Shown piece by piece: positions 54,395 through 64,000 of a DNA stretch of 64,000 bases. Every line of letters starts with the position of its first letter. Position 1 is the stretch's first letter. The DNA is from Clarireedia homoeocarpa (Eukaryota > Ascomycota > Leotiomycetes > Helotiales > Rutstroemiaceae). The notes under the pieces are model-generated. The model saw only the letters and a program-made list of their open reading frames with translations. It was not told the origin of the DNA and did not search any database. The stretch covers positions 682,001-746,000 of the forward strand of contig LNKV01000007.1 in assembly GCA_001465935.1 (NCBI GenBank), read 5' to 3'. The position numbers and the translations under genes were made by a program.

Positions 54395-56096
54395 ATGGGT
54401 ATTATAGTCATGTTTAATCAGTGTCGTGAGAGGAGATGGGCATAGAACAGAAGGGCTATATGGATAACCTATCTTCCCACTTAGATTGAATATATTTTGT
54501 GATTGAACCCAGATTGCAAGCAAACATAATCTGAGTCCATTCCAACCTTGATTCGGTGCCACTATACGGTGTTTAACCAGCAGCTATGTAAAGACCATGC
54601 TACTACAAGGCCTATCATTCAAACTCCAGTGGAAATCAAGTGTAAAACATAAATGTGAGTGTTTACACATATTTCCTCGAAGAACGAGCGTATCCCTCGT
54701 ACTAACTGATCCGTCAGTTGCAAGATAGATTGACTAGAAGAATACAGGAGAGATTCACTCACACGATGCTACAGTATATCACGTTACAGGATTCCTTCCT
54801 AGTCTCCTATATAAAATCCCCTTTCGACTGTCTTCACTCCGAGTTTTCCTAATGTGAAATATAAGCAGTAATTGTCACTTCTCTAGAAGTGGCGTCACTT
54901 TTGGAATTCTCACACCTAACAACAGTTCGGCGCACTCTTCTCCATTACTCTCTCCTACCTAGAATTGGCCATCCAAGGACTCTTATTTTCCATATTTTAG
55001 TTAAGTTAGTTGTTGTATCTAAGCATTCTCAACTCTTAACTTCGTGCTACTAAATTATACAAGTCACACATACCATCAGCATTCGTTCTCATTGTTACCT
55101 AAAAAGAAAATAAAAAAACATTACACTCCCATCACCATCTTCCCTTCTCTCATTCTCAATATCACTCCCGCACACGCATATCATCATCACCACCTATTTC
55201 TATATCCCTCATCCGCCCTTCCTGCTTAGCCCAGAACGCAAAATACCCCATATCTCAGCCTACCCACCAACTATAATATACCCCATCTGCATCCTCACCC
55301 ATCCATCGCGTTTCCCTTCACAATCTGTTTCCCGATCTAGGTGGCAGCAGAAAATAGACCTTTTACACGCCTGCATGCATGCACACACATATATATATGC
55401 GTGTATGTAGGTATGTATGTAACTTACACATATATATGCACATACGAAAGCGAAGAGAGCAACTAACATACAGCTAGCTAGCTTCAGCCGCAGAAGTATT
55501 TATTTATTCACCGACCGTTGATTGCCTTATTATTTGAGTCGGGCTAATTACGGGAAAGGAATTATATACAGGATATGGTATCGATATATATACATACCCA
55601 CCCGTAAAACCGAATCGGGCAGGAGAATTGAATCAATTAATCCGTCTCAGACCTCTAGACCCAGAACTACACCCACCCACAGCATGCATCACCACATCAC
55701 CATGTTAGAAGGCCCGCCAGGTCTGTTGGGGAAATATGAGGTAGCGCCGATGCGGAAAGTGCTCCATATGAGATCATGACTTCTTCCATTAGGGAATATA
55801 GCCATTGATATCGAAAGAACTCTAGTCTAATCGCTCCAGTCACACCAACTTCTCGGTGAAGATTCTATTTGATTTTGATTCGAATTTTCTGTGTAAATAT
55901 ATATATATCCATCTAGGCTGTAATATCTCAAAGATAGATGGGGGGAAAAAGGAGGGGTATCTATTCATATAAACTCGTATCGATCATTTATACCATCCAT
56001 TTGCCGGGAAAAGAAACATCATCCAAACCAAACCCAACGTAACCCAGAATCTTGATATCCTATTACCTTTGACCTTCCATACTGCCACTGTTATCC
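54395..56096. other. Intergenic DNA between convergent genes; no gene seen
   Basis: 1.7 kb without convincing coding. Low-complexity CATATATATGC-type words at about 55380-55440 and a (TA)n at about 55897; open frames here are built on these repeats. Confidence 0.5.
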
Positions 56097-58265
56097 TCAG
56101 CTAACCCTTGCCCCTTCTGAAGGAATAGCATTTTCTGGTCCTCCGATAGGACCCTCTACATCAATATCTTTTTCCTTTCCCTTCCCCTTCTCCTTCCCAT
56201 TCACCTTATCCAGCACACCTCCTCCATCTTTCCCTTCCCTCTCCCTCTCTGACTCCCTTTCCCTCTCCCTCTCCCTCGCTCTATCCTCACCCCTCTCCAA
56301 CAACGCCATAACTCTCCCCTTACTCCCCCCTACCACCCTTCTAACCAACTTCTCCTCCTCCCTCCTCTGCCTCTCCTCCTCCAGCACCTTCCTCTCCCTC
56401 TTCGCACTCTCACTCTGATCCAACCTCTCTTCCTCCTCCCTTAGCGCTGACTTCCCCCTTACCAACTTCTCCTTCCTCCTCCCCAACTTTCCCAAAATCT
56501 TCTTCCCCCTCCTCCTCCCCTTAACGTACGCCTCCAGCCCCACCAGCACCGCATAACTCCGCGAAATACTCACTCGGCTCATATCCACTCCCTCGTTCTT
56601 CAAGCTATGCACAAATGCTCGGAAATTGCTCACCGGCGGTCGATAGTGGCCGCTGAGCGGGCTCAACTTGGTTAACCTCCCATCTTTGATTTTGATCAAT
56701 CCCGCGGCGGAGATGCGCGATCCGTGCAGAAAAGACGAGTGTTGGAAAGCCCCAGATTGTTTAATCCCAACGTAGAGTCGGAAGGAAGTGTCGGCAACGA
56801 AAATCCAGGTATTTTTCTTGACGGAGCCGCGGAGGAGTTTGTTGAAGATGGTGGAGGCGGAGATGTGGGTTACTTTTTGGTAGCCGTGGTGGGCATCTAC
56901 TTCGGGAGTTGCGTATTTGGAGGCGCGGGAGGCTTCCTCCTCTTCTTTTGTCGGATGCTTGTGTGCATGATGGTGAGGATGTGGAGATGTGGAAGTAGAG
57001 GCGGGTTCCGAGGATGATGAGGAGGAGGAGCTGGAGAGACTAGTGGAGCTTTTGGCAGCTTCGTTGTCGAGAGGTGCGTATGGTGGTGTAGGATCGTTGA
57101 CGGGGACGATTCCGTGAATACTGTCTCTGTACTCGGAAGTCGTGTCGATTCGAGCGCCATTCTTAGCCCAGCAAAGTCGACCTTCCGAGTCGATTTTGAC
57201 TAAATAGTCTAATCTTTCTTCTTTTGACAAATACCGAACTCTTTCCCTATCCAGTCTCTCTCTCGGACATCCCTGACAGTCAACGAACCTCCCCTCTCCA
57301 TAATCTAACCAGTAAAAGAAGTTCTCGTGCGTATCTCTCTTTTTCCATTCCTCATGATACGTCCTTAGATTCGACCCATACCGATGTTTAAGATCCACCA
57401 CCTCGAGAAAATACTGCAAATCCATGATCTTCGCAGCTTTCTGTCTCTCCTGTTTTTCCGCAATTCTTTTCTTCCGTCTCTCCTCTCTTTCTTTCTCCGA
57501 TAAATTCTCATCATCGTCGTCACTATCCTCGTCTGGGTCTTCATCCCATCCAGCCCTTCTAGCAATCATACTAATTTTCTTCCAATTCTCCATCGCGTGC
57601 GCATGCGAAAGACTTCTATCTCTACTCGCCTTCCCATTTCCCTCGGTCGCACCATCCATCTGGTGCGCCCTCCACTGCGCCGCACTCTCCCCAACATCCG
57701 TACTCGCTCTCGCCCTCGGCGTCGTCAAGTTTCTATACCTCGCTTCCTTGACCGCCTCCACCCACCTCGTGCTAGCATCCAGCCTCTTTCCCTCCAGAAT
57801 CCTCCTCTCCCTATGGCCCCTATAACTTCTCTGGATCAACTCTGCCGCTTTCCGCCTATCTTCTTCTGACCCTTCTCCCTTCTCCCCACGCTCACTCAAG
57901 CGCTTCTTAATCGCTTCCACCTCTTTCTCCTCCTGCACCTGCGCAATGCGTTCGATTTTCTCCTTCGACGGCATCTCTAAACTATCCAAATATTCCTTAT
58001 GACTCCTAGCTGATGCTTGTGTAGAGACGCTGATGTGCGACTGTCTGCAGCGTGTATTGTGGGAGGGGTCGGATTGCGTCGTACGATTCGTATGCGTGCT
58101 CGTCGTATCAACACTTATCTTGGAATCGTGTTTCGCATGTCGTGTAGGATAATTGTGATTGTGGATGTTCTTACGATTGTATGGTTTTGCGCCGGTGTGT
58201 GCGCTGGAGATGGACTTGGGTTCGTCGGCTTCGCGTGGGGGACATGGTGCAAATTGAGGGGTCAT
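56097..58265 (-). CDS. IQ-motif (calmodulin-binding) protein of filamentous fungi
   Basis: One uninterrupted frame; 722 residues from the ATG at 58265 (MTPQFAPCPPREADEP), 729 if the ATG at 58286 is used. A disordered Ser/Thr/His-rich N-terminus leads to one IQ motif, AAELIQRSYRGHRERR (about 140-155). Acidic (DEDPDEDSDDDDENLSEKE) and basic coiled-coil stretches follow. A conserved middle contains LQYFLEVVDLKHRYGSNLRT, HENFFYWLDYGEGR, and later FNKLLRGSVKKNTWIFVADT and ISAAGLIKIKDGRLTKLSPL. The C-terminus is a long charged helix with RERERERESERERE. Related proteins occur across filamentous ascomycetes, annotated only as IQ calmodulin-binding; the role is unknown, with calcium/calmodulin-linked scaffolding a guess. 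A TTGG run near 58305-58325 precedes the gene. Confidence 0.85.
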   Translation of the reverse strand: MTPQFAPCPPREADEPKSISSAHTGAKPYNRKNIHNHNYPTRHAKHDSKISVDTTSTHTNRTTQSDPSHNTRCRQSHISVSTQASARSHKEYLDSLEMPSKEKIERIAQVQEEKEVEAIKKRLSERGEKGEGSEEDRRKAAELIQRSYRGHRERRILEGKRLDASTRWVEAVKEARYRNLTTPRARASTDVGESAAQWRAHQMDGATEGNGKASRDRSLSHAHAMENWKKISMIARRAGWDEDPDEDSDDDDENLSEKEREERRKKRIAEKQERQKAAKIMDLQYFLEVVDLKHRYGSNLRTYHEEWKKRDTHENFFYWLDYGEGRFVDCQGCPRERLDRERVRYLSKEERLDYLVKIDSEGRLCWAKNGARIDTTSEYRDSIHGIVPVNDPTPPYAPLDNEAAKSSTSLSSSSSSSSSEPASTSTSPHPHHHAHKHPTKEEEEASRASKYATPEVDAHHGYQKVTHISASTIFNKLLRGSVKKNTWIFVADTSFRLYVGIKQSGAFQHSSFLHGSRISAAGLIKIKDGRLTKLSPLSGHYRPPVSNFRAFVHSLKNEGVDMSRVSISRSYAVLVGLEAYVKGRRRGKKILGKLGRRKEKLVRGKSALREEEERLDQSESAKRERKVLEEERQRREEEKLVRRVVGGSKGRVMALLERGEDRARERERERESEREREGKDGGGVLDKVNGKEKGKGKEKDIDVEGPIGGPENAIPSEGARVS

Positions 58266-58286
58266 GGCCCGTTTGGCTGAACACAA

Positions 58287-59522
58287 TTCTTGGCAATGCG
58301 AGAGGGTTGGTTGGTTGGTTGGTTGGTCGTTTTGTACCTCGAGTTTGAAAATAAAACAACAGAGCGAGGATTAAGAATAGCTTGTGAGAGTAAATGATTC
58401 GATTTTCTATAAAGCAATGAATGAATTCTTGACGTTATCCACCGCTCACAGTGCCGATGCGTCCGAAATGGCTATTCATACAGCAGCAAGTAGATGTGGA
58501 ATGCAGCTCTTACAAGACCTACCGCTGCCTTCTTAGTCCTTTGGTCAGGTTTTAAAAAGTGGCCAGGATCCCTCCACGAGCACTGCACACACATACTTGG
58601 TACACATAATCCAACAAACGCACCAAAGCACCAAGCCCTGCTGCCAATATTCTTGCGTCTCCTCGTGTCGTAAGGCAAAATGACGTTGTCGGTAGCATTT
58701 GACGCAGCCCTGCAGTCCAAAAAGCTCGCCAAGCGCATGACCCGGTTTGCCGGGCTTTACCGTAAAGGATCAAGTTTGAACCCTTGAGAGTTGAGACAAA
58801 AATAGAAAAACCAAACTTCTTGCACCAACTGGAAGAACCGGCACTGCAAAAGCTTGAATTGCATATATCGGATCTGATTGGAACATTACTTGATGCAAAC
58901 TCCCATTGAGCTCTCCGTTGTTGCTGGGCACTATATTCACGGCATTGCATAACCGGCTTGGGTTTCTTTGATTTGATGATGCTTTGCTTCATGAACGCTA
59001 ATCTTTTCATTTGCATTTCTACCTAGTCTATTTCGATGAGTAGGCAGCTATGTCGATATTATAATCTGCTATTCAAGAATCTTCCTCGAAGCAAAAACCA
59101 TGTCGAGGCCCATCTATGGTCGGTCACCCAGACTCAAAGCAACGCCCTATCATGCCATGCTATGCCATGCTATGCCATGCAAAAATGCTAGCTTTCTAAT
59201 TCCTCCTCTCCGGACCCCAGTTTCCCCGTCATCCCTCCTAGGAAAGAAGCAGACTGTCCATAATATCTAATTAAATATCTTTACGTGTAACCCGTATTCT
59301 CCTTCTTGTGCTGCCAGCTGAAAGCTTGCCCAAAAAACAGTACAAATCATCTCTGAATCGTGACTCATCATCGCCCATGTAAAACCCCCTAACCCATAGA
59401 ATACAGCCTAGCCAATGCCTGGAAATGGTACAAACATCTCATGAATCTTTTGAAAGAACAGTAGAAGAACCCTAGAAGTTCAATTGTAACTGTCGTGGAG
59501 GATAGAACTGCAGTGAGCAGAT
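58287..59522. other. Intergenic DNA; no gene seen
   Basis: Promoter of the IQ gene, with about six TTGG units at 58305-58326. Further right, (GCCAT)-type units CCATGCTATG near 59153-59178. A 154-codon minus-strand frame at 58552-59016 has no recognisable features. Confidence 0.5.
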
Positions 59523-61020
59523 CTAATCAGCCCTCTTGCCGTTAGGTAACGAATTGGGTGATCTGGCACCGCTTCCATTTGGTGTCTTGGACTTCTCGTT
59601 GATCTCGGCCAACTTTGCGGAGGGGATTGTCAAGCAATTGATACCCAGGTATGAACAAATGCTATCGATAACCAAAAATGCCCATCTGAAGTAGACAATC
59701 AAAGCGAAGACCAAGTAAGCACGAAGGTACCACAACTCAACAAATGCGCTGACAGGAGGAAGACCAATTCGGGGCAAGTTGCCGAGGACTGCACCACCAA
59801 CAAGAGGGGTTAGCATGACGGTCCAGTAGGGGAATGGTTGGCGAGTCAAATGAGCAAGGATGATCTTTGTGGTCATTCTGCCGAAAACGAAGGACATCGT
59901 GAGACAGAAAAGGACAAGACGGTTCTCCGCCATGAGAGTGGAGTAAGGCGAGAAAAGCCAGGCTCCGATAGAGAATGTGAAGACGGCCATAGGTGTCCAT
60001 TCGAGGAAAACAGGCAAGACTGGAAGATTATCCCTTCTGCGAGCTTTGACAACGTTGATCACACAGAATGGAACGTGTGCGCCGAAGAGAGAGACAACAA
60101 GAATGGGAACCCAGAGGTCTCGGACGGAATAGGTGCCAAAGAACTCATGGTATCCAAGGAAGTAGTGGTGACCCACAAGATCCGTGATTCGATGAGTCCA
60201 GATTTCAGGGCCATAGTAACCAGACAAAATCATGATTGTGCAGGCTAGGATGAGACCTTCTGTAGGCCCGTTGAAGATACCCAGATATAAAGTATGGGTG
60301 TGGTATGTCTCCCAGGTAGAGAAGAACATCGGCAGACAAGGGATCAGAGCGGTGAAAATTCCAGCCCTAGATGTTCCCAAACCCATAGCAGCAGTTTCGC
60401 ACAAACTCGCCAGTGTGCAATTAAGGGAGTCGATTCCGTGGTCGAAGAGTTCTCCGAGCCCACTGGAAGTTCCTGTCCGTCGGGCCTGTTTCCCATCCAC
60501 ATTGTCCATCGTCGAATACATCCATAACCCAAATGCGAAACTATAGTATAACCATGAGGGGCCCTAGATCCAATATATTAGCACTCCTAGCACATCTGGC
60601 ATCCCGTCGCATATCGAAGACATACTGGCCCAACAAGATCCGGCATCCAAATTTCCAGACATATCACATTGGAGAGAATGAAGCAGAACCCCAGCAACGT
60701 CACCATATTCGGCGCAAGCCATAGCGGCAGAAGTTCGACGAATGCATTCCACTGTAATCACTCAGCAACCATGTTCCATCCGCGATTCTTTCTTGGGGTA
60801 TCATACGTAGTGCTTCAGAATATAATTCGATATCAGACTCTTATCCACACTGGAGTATTTGTACGACTTGAGATGAACCAACGCTTCTTCGGAGACGCAT
60901 TCGTGCGCTGCTACTTCTATCGAAAGCGAGATTCGTCAGCAAAGGCACCCCTCACAACTCACAGCCCTGGCATCTCTGGACCTGGGCGATGGGGAACAAC
61001 ATACTCTTGCTCGGCGGCAT
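59523..61020 (-). CDS. Choline/ethanolamine phosphotransferase (CDP-alcohol phosphatidyltransferase)
   Basis: Four exons: 60963-61020, about 60807-60910, 60626-60751 and 59523-60563, giving about 442 residues. The family's diagnostic motif D-G-x2-A-R-x8-G-x3-D-x3-D is perfect: DGKQARR at 119-125, G133, D137 and D141. Before it lies LPLWLAPNMVTLLGFCFILS, the first membrane helix, preceded by LKSYKYSSVDKSLISNYIL, a conserved N-terminal segment. About eight to ten helices follow, with a polar C-terminus. It transfers phosphocholine or phosphoethanolamine from the CDP form to diacylglycerol, the last Kennedy-pathway step, in ER or Golgi membranes; which substrate it prefers (Cpt1 or Ept1) is not decidable. 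The first junction has several possible acceptors (60910-60916), so residues 1-25 are uncertain; the rest is firm. Confidence 0.9.
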
Positions 61021-61562
61021 TGTCGTCGAGTTGGGGGTCGTTACAGGGAGAGGAAGGATGTCTTGAGCTGTTGCTGTATTCACAGCGAGCAATTTATTTA
61101 TTGGACGAATTTTGGATTAGTGAGGGTGGAATCCGCTTCCGACCCGAGCGACACAAGAAAAGAAGGGGGTTAATTAGTATGGAAAATAGTCTATATAAGA
61201 CAAGACAACGAAGTTCGAGTGAAATGTGAAATAAAAGTAAACACAAATACAAAAAAAGAAAAGAAGTAGTTTGGAACTCTATCTATTATTAAAGTTTAGA
61301 TCTGCTTGTGATGTGCGTTGTAGGGGTTCACCGGTCGGTCGAAGAATTCTTAGGCCATTCTATGGGATCTTCGGCGCGCGATGGAAAAGACTCTTTTCAG
61401 TGGTGGGTTGGTTGATAGGTGTCGCATCGGTGTCGTCCAAGTCCCCAGTCCTCAGTCCTCTTTGGATTTTGGAGCGGATCCGCACTGCCCGAGAGATTTC
61501 TGTTGGTCAGGTCAAGGCCTGCTCAGGGGTCCGTTGCTGCAAGAGCCGCGTCATCCTAGGTA

Positions 61563-61602
61563 TTGCTTTGCTTTGCTTTGCTTTGCTCTGCTCTGCTCTG
61601 CT
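61563..61602. repeat. Pentanucleotide microsatellite (TTTGC then TCTGC)
   Basis: Four or five units of TTTGC followed by four of TCTGC; a variant switch part-way through the array. Confidence 0.9.
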
Positions 61603-61745
61603 GGCGAGCGATTAGTTTTTGGCGGTAAATGCTTTCACATAATAAAGGATGGATGGGTGGCCATGGGATAAAGGAGGACAACGATAAATGGAATAGTAAA
61701 ACTTGGTTGCGTGTATTCTTACGAGTCCTTGGAAATTGAAGCTGT

Positions 61746-61788
61746 GGATATGGATATGGATATGGATATGGATATAGATATGGATATA
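61746..61788. repeat. Hexanucleotide microsatellite GGATAT
   Basis: About seven units of GGATAT, one changed to AGATAT, grading into TATA. Confidence 0.9.
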
Positions 61789-62373
61789 TAAGATCTAGGA
61801 AAGTCCGACCGACGAACGAATGTTCTCTCTTCCCGTTGTTGAGTTCCTTTGGTTTTCCTTCATTTCCCCTTTTGTTCAATCTTTTAGTGTTTTCACATTC
61901 ACATGCCAGATAGGGGTTCATTAAAAAAGTACAAGGTACCTATTTAAGTGACCAATGGTATCGACCCATTTTCACTCTGTTGATAGCTTCATTTTGATAG
62001 CTTCACTTTGATAGCTTCACTTGGGGCAGCGGTACAGATGAATGCAAAGAATACTTCAAGTGCAGAATTCTCTTCTGTTAATTTGACTTGTCTTGATTTT
62101 GCTTCTATTTTGTAGCCAGAAGTAAGCTGTCGTCGTGTCTAACCCTCATTACCAATTATTAAAAGACTAGCAAGTAAGCTATCATCGTTATCCATGCAGA
62201 AGACGTTATGTGCAAGAAATGCTCAAAAAGTTCGCGACAAAAAGCATTCCATGACCGCTAAATTCAAACCCAAAGTTGTCCGTCCGAATGCAAAGTAAAC
62301 ATTCAAAGATACCATAAGACATCTGGAGGTCGCCCTTTCCCACCCCTTTTATGTTTGGTGACCCTTGACCAGC

Positions 62374-63088
62374 CTACATGACTAGAGCAAAGCCAGCAAA
62401 GACACCTGCGAAGACTACAGCGAGACCATAAGATCGACCAAAGTCCAACGTCATTTGTGCTCCACTCTTAGGTGTAGAAGTCGATGCCGCCGATGAACCA
62501 CCCAAGCCGGTATATGCGACGTTGTTTGTGCTGCTTGCACCAGCTGAGCCAGTGGCCGACTGAGTGGTACTGCTGCTGGTAGTGTTGATACGAGTTGGAT
62601 TTTGAGCCCCGCAAGGGTGGTCATCTCTGCATGCAGCTTGGCAGGTAGAGTCACCATTGCAGGCCACAACGCACTGGTCATTGGCTTCGGTACAGATAAA
62701 GTAGGGAAGTGTCTGGGAGTATTCGGAGGCATTAGGGGATAGTCCATTGCCGCAAATGCACTGGTAGTCGAGGGTTTCCTTATCACGTATTAGCTTCTTC
62801 TCTCAGGAGTTTTAGCAAAAAGAGTACTCACAGGATCGCAAGTGTTAGCAGCGGTGGTGGCGGATGAGCCTGAAAGTTGTAGGCAGAGTAATGGGCAGGA
62901 TGATTGTTGACTTTGGCACCATGATTCTATGAATTGATTATCGGTATATGCACAATGGCCACTCAAAAAAGGGGGGAGAACATACTACGAATAGACAAGT
63001 CAACACTATCGGGGTCAATGGATTGAGCACGAGTCAAGCTGAGCAAGGCGGTAGCTACGAGAGCTGGAGCGATCTTGAATGAATGCAT
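62374..63088 (-). CDS. Secreted DUF7707-like cysteine-rich protein, probably GPI-anchored
   Basis: Three exons: 62986-63088, 62832-62926 and 62374-62778, with introns of 59 and 53 nt (donors GTATGT, GTGAGT); the product is 200 residues. A signal peptide (MHSFKIAPALVATALLSLTR) leads to a region with evenly spread cysteines: SWCQSQ, SCPLLC, NTCDPETLDY, CICGNG, PYFICTEANDQC, ACNGDSTCQAAC, HPCG. This matches what I remember of the fungal DUF7707 family (function unknown, surface proteins). After the domain come a Ser/Thr-rich stretch and a hydrophobic C-terminal tail (AVVFAGVFAGFALVM), typical of a GPI signal. All junctions keep frame. It is most likely a plasma-membrane or wall protein; role unknown. 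Confidence 0.82.
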
Positions 63089-64000
63089 TCTGATGAGTTT
63101 TTGGATTGATGAAGAGATCAAGTAAACGGATCGTATCTCGAAGACTGTGTGAAGAGTACAGGATCAGCAATGAATTTCGGGAAGACGAGATGAGGTGTCG
63201 CTCCAATTTAAAAAGTGGCGGGAGTATTTTCGTCTGTATGCTCGGAATGTAACTAGGAAGCAGTGTTTACTTACCTTGCAGAACGTAGAAAAAGGAGATG
63301 GGCAGATGAGAAGAACGAGAGAATTCTCCAATTACAAGCGACTTGATGCAAATAGCAAAAGCGAATGTCCTTGACGGCGATGCAGCGAAAGTATGAGAAG
63401 TAGGAGAACAGGAGAGAGGAGGGGAGGATGATGGGGATATGTTTTTTAAAGCTCAATCCACCATAGTCCCGTATGATTGAACTGTCTGTGAACCGCGACT
63501 CACATGGGGGCAAAGCGCCTCCTTCCCCCCATCTGTACATAAGTAGGTAGGTATCTACCGCAAGGAAGATGCAGCTAGTGAATAGCCCGGGTCATCGGGT
63601 TAAGCTTCTTTGAGCTAAGGTGCACACAATCCACCAATCACGGCAGCGAAGGCATCCAAATCCATGGACGCAGCATTCGAGACATCTTCACTAGTTCATA
63701 AGCATCGTGGTATCGACTGTATCGTAGATTCATAAAATTCCATCTTTAGTAGCGCTTTGCACGGAGGAGGTATGAATCCCCTCAATCCCACCCATTCACA
63801 TCCGCCGGTTATTCGTATCGTTCGCTGCAGACGGCTGTACGTGTTGGTGGGCTTGTTGGTATCAGGATACAACGGCATATCTACCTGGATAGTGCGATGC
63901 ACCTTTCTTCGTTTCGTTTCATTGCACAGTCATACAGTATGTACGAAGTACGAAGCACATTAACGAAGACATAAGGAAGACACCAGGAAGACACCAGGAA
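63089..64000. other. Intergenic DNA to the right edge; no gene seen
   Basis: Promoter of the DUF7707-like gene and further DNA without coding features. The window ends in a tandem AGACACCAGGA duplication (about 63978-64000). Confidence 0.5.

Larger units (their letters stand above)
61021..62373. other. Intergenic DNA with two microsatellites; no gene seen
   Basis: Holds a TTTGC/TCTGC array (about 61563-61602) and a GGATAT array (about 61746-61788), and GATAGCTTCA(C/T)TT units near 61982-62020. No coding region is supported. Confidence 0.55.

Noticed and set aside
55260..55469. Cysteine-containing minus-strand frame
   Set aside because: Built on CATATATATGC and ATGTATGT simple repeats.
57424..57825. 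133-codon plus-strand hydrophobic frame
   Set aside because: Antisense of the charged IQ-protein gene; Glu/Arg/Lys codons read backwards give Leu/Phe/Ser-rich sequence.
60669..61229. 186-codon plus-strand frame
   Set aside because: Antisense to the first exons and introns of the phosphotransferase gene; no own features.
61556..61921. 121-codon minus-strand frame with PYPYPYPY
   Set aside because: Translation of the GGATAT microsatellite; no domain.

Overview
The window looks like nuclear DNA of a filamentous ascomycete (Pezizomycotina). Genes are widely spaced, and most are split by short GT-AG introns of about 45-110 nt. Enzyme families are typical of plant-associated moulds: L-galactonate dehydratase, GH76, GMC oxidoreductase, Baeyer-Villiger monooxygenase, Zn2Cys6 regulator. 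One retroelement carries the TpA-rich, stop-filled signature of repeat-induced point mutation (RIP). A Helotiales-like host (Botrytis/Sclerotinia relatives) is my best guess, from gene style and the DUF7726-type relic; it is inference.

Layout. 1-1.2 kb: 5' part of a membrane-anchored spermidine-synthase-like protein, minus strand, running off the left edge. 1.9-3.3 kb: intact three-exon L-galactonate dehydratase (lgd1, D-galacturonate catabolism), with a TATA box and a perfect GaaR-type element (TCCACCAAT) upstream. 5.1-6.5 kb: broken gag-like ORF1 of a Tad1/I-type LINE, not RIPped and without ORF2. 9 kb: small secreted protein with eight cysteines. 9.9-10.1 kb: large imperfect palindrome beside a tRNA-like stretch. 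13.3-14.9 kb: carboxylesterase. 16.9-18.1 kb: secreted GH76 alpha-1,6-mannanase-type enzyme. 19.2-20.3 kb: fucose-lectin-like beta-propeller. 22.6-23.2 kb: DUF7726-like pseudogene.

23.7-40.8 kb is rich in redox genes: secreted GMC oxidoreductase, KRE9-type GPI protein, ketopantoate-reductase-like enzyme, aldo-keto reductase, Zn2Cys6 regulator, decayed DHA2 MFS exporter (two in-frame stops and one frameshift), six-exon Baeyer-Villiger monooxygenase and an NmrA/isoflavone-reductase-like protein. No PKS, NRPS or terpene synthase is present. The block could be a small catabolic or detoxification cluster or simple co-location. A protein of unknown function (41.4 kb) and a siderophore (SIT) transporter gene with a nonsense codon at position 69 follow.

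45.5-52.1 kb is one LTR retrotransposon of the chromovirus class: 217-bp LTRs, a chromodomain-like relic at the 3' end, an AT-rich RIPped interior and a 752-base assembly gap. To its right lie a faint GFA-domain relic, a two-exon glutathione S-transferase (53.6 kb), a long IQ-motif protein (56.1-58.3 kb), the housekeeping choline/ethanolamine phosphotransferase (59.5-61.0 kb) and a DUF7707-like secreted, probably GPI-anchored protein (62.4-63.1 kb). Several minisatellites sit in intergenic DNA.

Exon boundaries were built by hand from splice signals and reading-frame continuity; no database search was run.
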